Source: Synergistota bacterium (GTDB lineage Bacteria > Synergistota > JAGHAJ01). From it: DNA of 5,159 nucleotides. The notes below the pieces were generated by a model. It saw nothing but the letters and a program-made list of their open reading frames with translations, searched no databases and was not told where the DNA came from. Of the stretch, positions 1 to 5,087 are shown piece by piece (the stretch's first letter is position 1; each line of letters starts with the position of its first letter). The translations under genes were made by a program, and so were the position numbers. Where the stretch lies: NCBI GenBank assembly GCA_021161545.1, contig JAGHAJ010000269.1, forward strand, positions 1-5,159, in the 5' to 3' direction.

Positions 1-1031
1 GACTGGTCTGCCTTTATTTTCGCTCCTTTAAGACCGTCAAATTCCACCCTCACACCTCTTTTCTCAGCTATATCTGAAAACTCCTCTATCACACCCTCTA
101 TCATCTCAGATATATCAACTTCCTCAAGCTCCAGTTTATAACTCTTCTCATCAGCTTTGCTCAGCATGAGGAGTTGGGATATCAAATGTGCCATTCGATT
201 ACTCTCCCTCAATATCACACCAAGCGAAGATTTATACTCTTCAATATCCTTACTACCCGAAAGCGCTTCTTCTGCAGTAGCAGATATAATAGTAACAGGT
301 GTTCTAAGCTCATGGGATGCATCCGATGTAAACTGACGTTCCTTTTTAAATGCATCTTCCAACCTATCCAACATCTCATTAAAAGTCGTAGCCAATCTTC
401 CTATTTCATCATCGCTATTGGTCACCTGAATTCTTTTTGAGAGATCATCCCTACCTATTGCTCTTGTTGTAGCTATTATGTTATCTATGGGAGATAGGGC
501 TCTATTCGCGAGAAATAGCCCTCCAGCAATAGCTATAAGCAGTATTATAGGTATTGCAATAAACATTACTGTTTTTAAATTCTCCATAGGTCTATTCATC
601 AGCTTAAGAGGTCGAGCACACCTTACCCTTGCAACTACTGCATCATGTTGCCTCTTTACTACATCATAAACAAGCCACCTTTCAGATCTTACCTTGATCC
701 TTCTTATAGCTCCGTATCTGGGAAAGAGCTTTAAAAGTTCTGATGGCATACCACTTGTAGCAACAATACCCCCATACATGTCAAACACAGCAACAAGTGT
801 TCCAGAATTTACTATTCTATACAACTCACGAAAACCTTCAAAACGTATACTACTTTTCGTTATACTAATCATGGCAGAAACTTGGGCTGCGTGAGCCTTC
901 AAGAGACTTCTTTCACCCTGAAACATAAGATTTGACATATACACATACACAAAAGAGGAAAAGACTCCCAGTAAAAGCAAAAGCATACCTGTATACCACA
1001 CTACAAGTTTGAAACGAATCGTCATCTTCAT
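1..1031 (-). CDS. Sensor histidine kinase, HAMP-HisKA type, C-terminus cut by window edge
   Basis: Membrane sensor kinase that should autophosphorylate and pass phosphate to the response regulator encoded just upstream. Reading from ATG at 1031, 343 codons remain open to the window edge. Visible parts: transmembrane helix at about residues 9-31, an extracytoplasmic sensor region at about 32-153 with no PAS or other domain I can name, a second transmembrane helix at about 154-175, a HAMP linker at about 176-228 (ALSPID, then DEIGRL and FNEML), and the HisKA dimerisation helix pair from about 232. The motif SDASHELRTP gives phospho-acceptor His240. The N, G1 and G2 boxes of the ATPase domain lie outside the window. 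The start overlaps the regulator's TGA stop as ATGA, so the two are translationally coupled; AAGGG sits 7 nt upstream. Architecture matches BaeS/CpxA/CssS-like kinases. The signal sensed is unknown. Confidence 0.95.
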   Translation of the reverse strand, partial: MKMTIRFKLVVWYTGMLLLLLGVFSSFVYVYMSNLMFQGERSLLKAHAAQVSAMISITKSSIRFEGFRELYRIVNSGTLVAVFDMYGGIVATSGMPSELLKLFPRYGAIRRIKVRSERWLVYDVVKRQHDAVVARVRCARPLKLMNRPMENLKTVMFIAIPIILLIAIAGGLFLANRALSPIDNIIATTRAIGRDDLSKRIQVTNSDDEIGRLATTFNEMLDRLEDAFKKERQFTSDASHELRTPVTIISATAEEALSGSKDIEEYKSSLGVILRESNRMAHLISQLLMLSKADEKSYKLELEEVDISEMIEGVIEEFSDIAEKRGVRVEFDGLKGAKIKADQ

Positions 1032-1702
1032 GGCTGTTCCCTTATTGTATACCCTATACCTCTCACAGTATGAATAAGCTTTTTCTCAAAACCATCGTCT
1101 ATTTTTCGCCTCAGGTATCTTATGTATACCTCTACTATATTGGAGCTATACTCAAAATCATAATTCCACACATGGTCAAGAATCTGAAGTTTAGTGAGGA
1201 CCTGCCCTTTATTTCTCATGAGGTACTCCAATATAGCATATTCCTTAGCTGTAAGCTCTATAACTCTTCCACCTCTCATAACGACCTTCTTGCTCGTATC
1301 CAGCACAAGGTCTCCCACGCGTAAAACTGTCTCTCTGTTCTCAGTAGTCCGCCTGAGAAGCGCTCTAACCCTTGCCAGAAGTTCATCAAAGGAAAACGGC
1401 TTAGTTAAATAATCATCTGCACCCATATCCAATCCTTTTACCTTTACACTCACATCTCCTATTGCAGTCAATATAAGGACAGGTGTAGCCTTGCCTTCAT
1501 CGCGAAGCCTTTTTAGAAAAGTCATACCATCCATTACAGGAATCATAAGGTCTAATATTATACAATCATATTCAATCATCTCTACCAAAGACATTGCACT
1601 CTCTCCATCTGTCGCAGAATCAACAGCATAACCCTCCTCCTGAAGCCTTTTAGCAATAGCCTTCAAAAGAGAAGGTTCATCTTCAACAACTAATATCCTT
1701 AT
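1028..1702 (-). CDS. OmpR/PhoB-family response regulator
   Basis: DNA-binding response regulator paired with the downstream kinase. Numbered from codon 1702, it has 224 residues, the usual family length. Receiver domain about 1-115: acidic pocket E7/D8, phospho-acceptor Asp51 in ILDLMIP, Thr79 in LILTA and Lys101 in LTKPF. Winged-helix effector domain about 125-222: ELTAKEYAILEYL, recognition helix region SSNIVEVYIRYLRRKID, and the C-terminal wing HTVRGIGYTI. The start is unusual. A strong GGAGGAGGTGAT lies at 1718-1707, and the codon 8 nt after its second GGAGG is ATA (1702), exactly where homologues have the Met of MRILVVEDE. Alternatives are ATT at 1708 (giving MKIRILVVEDE), GTG at 1711 (inside the ribosome site) and ATG at 1741 (weak AGAG upstream, adds 13 unusual residues). 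The gene is divergent from htrA and probably autoregulated through the repeat array between them. Confidence 0.95.
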   Translation of the reverse strand: MRILVVEDEPSLLKAIAKRLQEEGYAVDSATDGESAMSLVEMIEYDCIILDLMIPVMDGMTFLKRLRDEGKATPVLILTAIGDVSVKVKGLDMGADDYLTKPFSFDELLARVRALLRRTTENRETVLRVGDLVLDTSKKVVMRGGRVIELTAKEYAILEYLMRNKGQVLTKLQILDHVWNYDFEYSSNIVEVYIRYLRRKIDDGFEKKLIHTVRGIGYTIREQP

Positions 1703-1706
1703 CTTA

Positions 1707-1718
1707 ATCACCTCCTCC
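1707..1718 (-). promoter_or_regulatory. Ribosome binding site that decides the response-regulator start
   Basis: The minus strand reads GGAGGAGGTGAT, nearly the full anti-16S complement. It lies inside the reading frame that would start at ATG 1741. Its second GGAGG is 8 nt from the ATA at 1702. The same 8-9 nt spacing is seen at 1855, 3419 and 4623, which argues that translation starts at 1702 (ATA), or at 1708 (ATT) using the first GGAGG, rather than at 1741. Confidence 0.7.
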
Positions 1719-1739
1719 AAAAAGATTCTAACACATGCC

Positions 1740-1745
1740 ATGTTA
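1740..1745 (-). promoter_or_regulatory. Possible -10 box for the response regulator-kinase operon
   Basis: TAACAT on the minus strand (4 of 6 consensus) starts 11 bp from the nearest TTAA block. This is the same distance as that between the opposite end of the array and the htrA -10. If used, transcription starts near 1733, downstream of the ATG at 1741, so that ATG could not be the start. An alternative is the extended -10 TGTTAGAAT at 1733-1725, which would place the transcript start at the ribosome site. No good -35 is seen for either, as expected for an activated promoter. Confidence 0.3.
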
Positions 1746-1753
1746 CTCTAAAA

Positions 1754-1807
1754 GAATTAAAGCAAGATTAAAAATCCTTAATGAGATTTTAACGCTCCTT
1801 TAAGGTT
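1754..1807. promoter_or_regulatory. Phased TTAA repeat array, candidate response-regulator operator
   Basis: TTAA occurs at 1757, 1768, 1778, 1789 and 1800, spaced 11, 10, 11 and 11 bp, so all five face the same side of the helix. OmpR/PhoB-family regulators bind tandem direct repeats with a 10-11 bp period, often in place of a -35 box. The last block ends 11 bp before the htrA -10, and no good -35 exists there. Inference: the divergent response regulator binds here, activating htrA and controlling its own operon. Flanking bases of the units vary, and the region is AT-rich, so chance contributes to some TTAA hits. Confidence 0.55.
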
Positions 1808-1814
1808 ATGATAT

Positions 1815-1820
1815 TATAAT
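1815..1820 (+). promoter_or_regulatory. -10 box of the htrA promoter
   Basis: Perfect TATAAT, 35 bp before the htrA ATG. The -35 position (about 1792-1797, ACGCTC) has no consensus match and falls within the TTAA array, which suggests an activator-dependent promoter. Expected transcription start is near 1827. The ribosome site AGGAGGTG at 1840-1847 follows. Confidence 0.65.
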
Positions 1821-1854
1821 GGCAGATACAGAAAAAATCAGGAGGTGGTTTTAG

Positions 1855-3240
1855 ATGTTTAAAAAGTTCAAAGCAACAACAATGATAGTGGTGCTGGTGG
1901 TGTTAACAAGCATTGCGGCGTATATGCCGGTATCCATAGCTGCAACCAATCCACTAAACCCATTCGTAGAAATAGTAAAGAAAGCAAGCCCTGCAGTGGT
2001 CAACATTGACACGCTCAGCTATGTAAAGCAAACTCTACCACCATTTTGGGACGATCCATTCTTCAGGCAATTCTTTGGAAACATACCACACAACAGAGTC
2101 GTGCCAATGAGAGGCAAGGGATCTGGGTTCATAATTTCACCAAATGGCTATATTCTAACAAACAACCATGTCGTAAGAAACGCAAAGGAGATTATAGTAA
2201 CTTTGAGCAATGGAAAAAGACACAAGGCAAGAGTTATAGGCACAGACCCAACCGCAGACATTGCAGTAATCAAAATTAAAGCAAAGAATCTGCCAACACT
2301 TCCTCTCGGAGATTCAGACAAACTACAGGTCGGAGAATGGGTTATAACCATAGGAAATCCCTATGGTCTCTCTCACACCGTAACAGTAGGAGTAGTAAGT
2401 GCACTGGGTAGAACTATTCGAGAAGAAGGGGGATACTTTGGTAACTTCATACAAACTGACGCTGCAATAAACCCCGGAAATAGTGGTGGTCCATTACTGA
2501 ACATAAAAGGAGAAGTTATAGGAATCAACACTGCCATAATTCCCTATGCACAAGGAATAGGATTTGCAATACCAATAAACACAGCAAAGAAAATCATGAA
2601 TGACTTAATTAAGTATGGCAAAGTGGAGAGGGGATGGTTGGGCGTATGGATACAACAACTTTCACCATCCCTTATCAAGGCATTCAAGCTACCCAAAAAC
2701 ACAAAAGGTGTGCTCATCGCAGATGTCATGCCAGGTAGCCCCGCAGAAAAGGCAGGTATTAAAAGAGGGGACATTATAACAAAAGTAAATGATAAGACAG
2801 TAGAATCACCCGGGCAACTTCAAGTAGCCATAAGATCACACAAGGCGGGAGAAACCGTAAAGATAACACTCCTCAGACACAGAAAGAGCCTTAGTATAAC
2901 CGTAAAATTGGGAAGCATACCTCAAAAGGTAGGCATGATACAAAGAAAAATCAGAAGAGCAAGACTCGGATTCACGGTAACAAATGTAACACCTCAGAGA
3001 GCAAAAAAATTAGGGTTACCAAAACCTGAAGGTGTAATCGTAACAAGTGTAAAACCAAACTCCCAAGCACAAGCAGCAGGATTAAGAGTAAACGATGTAA
3101 TACTACAAGCAAACGGTGAAAAGATAGGAAATTTAACAGATTGGGGCAGATTTGTCTCCAAGCTTAAAAAGGGAGATAGCGTAATTCTTGTAGTCTACAG
3201 ATTTAGCCATACATTCTTCATGATAATAAAAGTAGAGTAA
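1855..3240 (+). CDS. htrA: HtrA/DegP-type serine endoprotease with two PDZ domains
   Basis: Extracytoplasmic protease and chaperone that degrades misfolded envelope proteins. 461 residues, close to DegP/DegQ length. The N-terminus is a signal peptide or anchor: basic MFKKFK, hydrophobic core about 10-26, possible cleavage after Ala29 or Ala30. Trypsin-like domain about 36-255, with an LA-loop segment DDPFFRQFFGN typical of DegP-like proteins. Catalytic triad: His105 in LTNNHVV, Asp135 in TADIAVIKI, Ser210 in NPGNSGGPL. PDZ1 is about 262-352 (carboxylate-binding loop at WLGV) and PDZ2 about 369-458 (LGFTV). All catalytic residues are present, so it should be active. ATG is preceded by GGAGG at 9 nt. 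Divergent from a two-component system, with a repeat array in the shared promoter region, which fits stress control like CpxRA-degP or CssRS-htrA. A hairpin terminator follows at once, so it is monocistronic. No Cys residues are seen. Confidence 0.97.
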   Translation: MFKKFKATTMIVVLVVLTSIAAYMPVSIAATNPLNPFVEIVKKASPAVVNIDTLSYVKQTLPPFWDDPFFRQFFGNIPHNRVVPMRGKGSGFIISPNGYILTNNHVVRNAKEIIVTLSNGKRHKARVIGTDPTADIAVIKIKAKNLPTLPLGDSDKLQVGEWVITIGNPYGLSHTVTVGVVSALGRTIREEGGYFGNFIQTDAAINPGNSGGPLLNIKGEVIGINTAIIPYAQGIGFAIPINTAKKIMNDLIKYGKVERGWLGVWIQQLSPSLIKAFKLPKNTKGVLIADVMPGSPAEKAGIKRGDIITKVNDKTVESPGQLQVAIRSHKAGETVKITLLRHRKSLSITVKLGSIPQKVGMIQRKIRRARLGFTVTNVTPQRAKKLGLPKPEGVIVTSVKPNSQAQAAGLRVNDVILQANGEKIGNLTDWGRFVSKLKKGDSVILVVYRFSHTFFMIIKVE

Positions 3241-3277
3241 GGAGGAAGAGGGCATCTACCCTCTTCCTCCTTCTCTT
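3241..3277 (+). terminator. Intrinsic terminator of htrA
   Basis: A perfect 12-bp stem (3241-3252 with 3259-3270, GGAGGAAGAGGG and its complement) closes a 6-nt CATCTA loop and is followed by TTCTCTT. It begins on the base after the htrA stop codon. The T tract is interrupted, but stem length and position make it convincing. Confidence 0.85.
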
Positions 3278-3324
3278 AAAAATCCCTCCAAATACATTAT
3301 TTTAATAGTTGGGGATAGTGTGTA

Positions 3325-3350
3325 TATAGGGTAAAGAAATATTTACCCAA
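3325..3350 (+). promoter_or_regulatory. Palindromic operator upstream of the secreted-protein gene
   Basis: GGGTAAA (3329-3335), a 6-nt spacer, then TTTACCC (3342-3348). The 26-bp block matches the block at 4673-4648 (minus) at 22 positions. Similarity continues upstream to 3309, where TTGGGG sits 17 bp from TAAAGA at 3332, the degraded equivalents of the -35 and -10 of the other site. It lies just 5' of a separate good promoter at 3354-3381, centred near -50. Probably bound by the ArsR-like protein encoded at 4389-4081. Whether it represses or activates here is open. Confidence 0.6.
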
Positions 3351-3353
3351 GTA

Positions 3354-3381
3354 TTGATATTTTATAAAATGGTGCTATAAT
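3354..3381 (+). promoter_or_regulatory. Promoter of the secreted-protein gene
   Basis: TTGATA (3354-3359, 5 of 6) and TATAAT (3376-3381, 6 of 6) with a 16-bp spacer. Expected transcription start is near 3388, giving a leader of about 30 nt that carries GGAGGTGA at 3406-3413. Confidence 0.8.
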
Positions 3382-3418
3382 AAAGTTGTAAACCAAAAGT
3401 AAAATGGAGGTGAAAAGT

Positions 3419-4060
3419 ATGAGAAAGAGAGGAACAGCTTTATTGTTGATGCTGGTGCTACTGGGCGGAAGTAGCATAGCATATGCTCAGAACTTGCCAC
3501 CGCTGATTCTCCAGGGAAGTCAGACACCACCTCCTTCGGGAGGAAATCCACCACCCCCATCACCAGCACCTGGGACAAATCCACCGCCAGAGCCAAATCA
3601 GCCACCAGTATCTACAAACATGCCACAAAATCTCTTAGCAAACATACCAAGAGCAGTGCAAACAGCTGAAATCGTGCTAAAATATATACACCCAGGAAAA
3701 GTATGGCTGGTGAGAGGTCCACAGGGAGAAACCGTCCTAAAGGGTGCAATCCTATACCAAGGAGTAGCATTAGATACTATAAGGTTTGACCCCATGACCG
3801 GAAACACCATCCCTTGTGGATACAATCCCAGGGTACCCAATGCATCTGTATCTATCGAGTTAGTAAAAAGAAAACTCTGTGAGGTAATCAAAGGATTAAA
3901 AATCGCCCCCGGAGTGGAGTATAGGGAACCAGAAGCATGTATGATCATACCTATTATCCATGAATTTAAGATTGTCGCACATATCAAAATATACCAAGAC
4001 GGAATTCATGTGGTACCTGACTACATAGTCACACAGGAAATGAATGCTTATGGCAAGTAA
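3419..4060 (+). CDS. Secreted protein with proline-rich linker and unrecognised C-terminal domain
   Basis: I do not recognise this family. From ATG 3419 the product is 213 residues. GGAGG at 3406-3410 is 8 nt upstream; an in-frame ATG at 3404 overlaps that site and is rejected. Signal peptide about 1-23: MRKR, a Leu-rich core, then SSIAYA with likely cleavage before Gln24. Residues about 27-69 are low-complexity and Pro-rich (PPPSGGNPPPPSPAP, NPPPEPNQPP), like a spacer that lifts a domain off a membrane or through a wall. Residues about 70-213 look like one folded alpha/beta domain. It has three Cys (133, 154, 174), so one disulfide is possible, and no sortase, lipobox or second membrane signal. 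It has its own promoter with an upstream palindrome shared with the facing operon, which suggests joint regulation with the ArsR-like protein and the small membrane protein. Export is well supported; function is unknown. Confidence 0.85.
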   Translation: MRKRGTALLLMLVLLGGSSIAYAQNLPPLILQGSQTPPPSGGNPPPPSPAPGTNPPPEPNQPPVSTNMPQNLLANIPRAVQTAEIVLKYIHPGKVWLVRGPQGETVLKGAILYQGVALDTIRFDPMTGNTIPCGYNPRVPNASVSIELVKRKLCEVIKGLKIAPGVEYREPEACMIIPIIHEFKIVAHIKIYQDGIHVVPDYIVTQEMNAYGK

Positions 4061-4068
4061 AGAAAATA

Positions 4069-4096
4069 GTCGATGGGTGATTATCCACCCATCGAC
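4069..4096. terminator. Shared convergent terminator
   Basis: An 11-bp perfect stem (4069-4079 with 4086-4096, GTCGATGGGTG and its complement) closes a 6-nt loop. On the minus strand it is followed by TATTTTCTTT, a good U tract, so it mainly serves the regulator operon. On the plus strand the following CTCAACACTTCTTT is weaker. The minus-strand stop codon (4083-4081) lies partly in the loop, so the hairpin overlaps the last codons of the regulator gene. The plus gene ends 8 nt before it. Confidence 0.75.
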
Positions 4097-4389
4097 CTCA
4101 ACACTTCTTTATCAACTTTAACCTCAAAGTCATTCGTTGCATAGTACTTTCTTACTATTATCCTCTTACTATCAAATTCTACCCTATAAGAAAGAAAACC
4201 CATATTTACCAGTTTCTTAATGTGCGCTATCAATAATGGTTTAGATATTCCCAACATCTCTCTGAGCTGTTTCGTAGTCTTTTCTTCTTCCAAGCACAAT
4301 ATTAATATCTTTAACCTTATGGGATGAGCTAAAACCTGCAATGCCTCAGAGAGTCTATGCACAAGTTTTTCTTCCAAGATCGCACTCAT
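4081..4389 (-). CDS. ArsR-like winged-helix transcriptional regulator
   Basis: Small cytoplasmic DNA-binding protein of 102 residues. Residues about 12-32 form the family's first helices (LSEALQVLAHPIRLKILILC), with the ALAHPIRLKIL-type signature of ArsR proteins. Residues about 37-63 are the helix-turn-helix (TTKQLREMLGISKPLLIAHIKKLVNMGFL), followed by a beta wing (SYRVEFDSKRIIVRKYYAT) and a short C-terminal tail. The metal-sensing ELCVCD motif is absent and there is only one Cys, so this is not a classical arsenic or metal sensor. ATG starts 3 nt after the stop of the small membrane protein; GGA and AAGGA in that gene's end serve as ribosome site, implying coupling. It is probably the regulator of the two matching palindromes at 3325-3350 and 4648-4673, one of which covers its own -10, suggesting autorepression. 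A non-metal ligand or a partner protein may be the signal. Confidence 0.88.
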   Translation of the reverse strand: MSAILEEKLVHRLSEALQVLAHPIRLKILILCLEEEKTTKQLREMLGISKPLLIAHIKKLVNMGFLSYRVEFDSKRIIVRKYYATNDFEVKVDKEVLRSMGG

Positions 4390-4392
4390 TCC

Positions 4393-4623
4393 TCATTCCT
4401 TCAATTCTTCTTTTAGCTCTTCTATTTCTTTTCTGAGTTTTTCTATCTCCTCAATCATCTGGTTAATAGCTCCTTCAAGCTCCTTATTTGGGAGAGTAGA
4501 GGCTGCAAAACCAGAAACCCGTGGATACAAAAATTTAAACAACATAACAACAACACCAAGAATTACAACTACCATAAATATACCAAATATCCACTCAAAT
4601 ACACCAGGCGGCAAAGGTGGCAC
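4393..4623 (-). CDS. Small single-pass membrane protein with C-terminal coiled coil
   Basis: First gene of the operon with the ArsR-like regulator; not a family I can name. From GTG 4623 it is 76 residues: MPPLPPGVFEW, one strongly hydrophobic helix about 11-31 (IFGIFMVVVILGVVVMLFKFL), a short linker, then about 30 residues of K/E-rich heptad sequence (ELEGAINQMIEEIEKLRKEIEELKEELKE) to the C-terminus, a classic coiled coil. The basic residues (K30, R35) just after the helix favour the coiled coil in the cytoplasm. The start is chosen because GGAGG (4636-4632) lies 8 nt from this GTG; another GTG at 4632 overlaps that site. Three bases separate its stop from the regulator's ATG. It could be an oligomeric membrane scaffold or an anchor or anti-factor that binds the regulator; this is inference from position only. 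Its general shape recalls small phage-shock-type proteins, but without sequence support. Confidence 0.85.
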   Translation of the reverse strand: MPPLPPGVFEWIFGIFMVVVILGVVVMLFKFLYPRVSGFAASTLPNKELEGAINQMIEEIEKLRKEIEELKEELKE

Positions 4624-4647
4624 CCAAATCACCTCCAGTCAATTATA

Positions 4648-4673
4648 TTAGGTAAATAATATTTTACCCTATA
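4648..4673 (-). promoter_or_regulatory. Palindromic operator over the regulator-operon promoter
   Basis: Read on the minus strand: TATAGGGTAAA, six variable bases, TTTACC, then TAA. The palindrome covers the -10 box and the expected transcription start, a layout typical of repression. It matches the site at 3325-3350 at 22 of 26 positions. Most likely bound by the ArsR-like protein of this same operon. Confidence 0.65.
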
Positions 4674-4689
4674 AATTCACTTTTGTCAA
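4661..4689 (-). promoter_or_regulatory. Promoter of the membrane protein-regulator operon
   Basis: Minus strand TTGACA (4689-4684, 6 of 6), a 17-bp spacer and TAAAAT (4666-4661, 5 of 6). The start point is expected near 4654, leaving a leader of about 30 nt with GGAGG at 4636-4632. A TATAAT at 4647-4642 has no matching -35. Confidence 0.85.
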
Positions 4690-4840
4690 CTCTATAAAAC
4701 CCACCTCATTCATACCAACAGCTATCCGTGTACCCATCCCCACTTCTACTCCACTTTAAATCACCATCCCTCCCTGTTACATCAGCTTTATCACTAGACT
4801 ATATCTATACTCCATCTGCAAGTAACTGGTATTTCAACAC

Positions 4841-4869
4841 TTGACTAATCTCTCTACAGATAATATAAT
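4841..4869 (+). promoter_or_regulatory. Promoter of tRNA-Leu
   Basis: TTGACT (4841-4846, 5 of 6), a 17-bp spacer and TATAAT (4864-4869, 6 of 6). Transcription should start at about 4875-4877, giving almost no 5' leader before the mature tRNA at 4878. The downstream gene shows no promoter of its own, so this one may also serve it. Confidence 0.85.
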
Positions 4870-4877
4870 AAAAGTGC

Positions 4878-4963
4878 GCCGGGATGGTGGAATCTGGTAG
4901 ACACGCACGTTTGAGGGGCGTGTGGGGTGACCCGTGCGGGTTCAAATCCCGCTCCCGGCACCA
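4878..4963 (+). tRNA. tRNA-Leu (anticodon GAG)
   Basis: Full class II cloverleaf. The acceptor stem GCCGGGA (4878-4884) pairs perfectly with TCCCGGC (4953-4959); discriminator A at 4960 and an encoded CCA at 4961-4963. D arm from 4887 with GGTAGA. Anticodon stem CACGT/GCGTG (4906-4910, 4918-4922) around loop TTGAGGG, giving anticodon GAG at 4913-4915, which reads CUC/CUU. Long variable arm at 4923-4935 (GGG TGA CCC core), as in Leu tRNAs. T arm GCGGG-TTCAAAT-CCCGC at 4936-4952. A strong promoter lies upstream and no terminator follows; the ribosome site of the next gene begins 8 nt after the CCA. Confidence 0.97.
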
Positions 4964-4982
4964 TCTTACAAGGAGGTCTTCC

Positions 4983-5087
4983 TTGCACATAGGGATTATT
5001 GGGGGTTCAGTTTGTTCACCAACGCTACGTGACGATGCATATACTATCGGTTATCTAATAGGAAGAAAAGGACATACATTAGTCTGT
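4983..5087 (+). CDS. N-terminal fragment of a TIGR00725/LOG-like Rossmann protein, broken by an inverted repeat
   Basis: The start is TTG at 4983 with GGAGG (4972-4976) 6 nt upstream. The first 35 codons read [M]HIGIIGGSVCSP, then DDAYTIGYLIGRKGHTLVC. This fits the first beta strand, glycine loop (IGGS), helix and second strand of the TIGR00725 family (LOG/DprA-related nucleotide-binding fold), where VCGGLGGVM normally follows. Here the frame instead runs into PFLPIR and a stop at 5106-5108, because the sequence folds back on itself from 5085-5088. In an intact genome this gene very probably continues for about 120 further codons. LOG proteins include cytokinin-nucleotide phosphoribohydrolases; the TIGR00725 branch has no firm function. 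Family assignment rests on a short stretch recognised by eye. Confidence 0.65.

Noticed and set aside
174-894. Three plus-strand open frames of 63-88 codons
   Set aside because: They lie opposite the histidine kinase, which has a clear domain structure in its own frame; the peptides are Ser/Cys/Thr-rich without any motif or ribosome site.
1754-1807. TTAA array as CRISPR or replication iterons
   Set aside because: Units share only a 4-bp core with 10-11 bp spacing; no longer repeats, no cas or rep gene, and its place between divergent promoters fits an operator better.
3404-3418. ATG at 3404 as start of the secreted protein
   Set aside because: It overlaps the GGAGG ribosome site and would add EVKS before a textbook signal peptide; ATG 3419 has 8-nt spacing.
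4081-4389. ArsR-like protein as an arsenic or metal sensor
   Set aside because: There is no CxC-type motif in the recognition region, only one Cys overall, and no ars or efflux gene nearby.
4805-4990. Minus-strand open frame of 61 codons across the tRNA (contains RWCRERDLNPHGSPH)
   Set aside because: It is antisense to tRNA-Leu. This kind of peptide is a familiar false call opposite tRNA genes; it has no ribosome site.
4936-5000. Integration (att) site at the tRNA 3' end
   Set aside because: No second copy of the tRNA 3' end and no integrase gene is present in the window; an ordinary gene follows directly.
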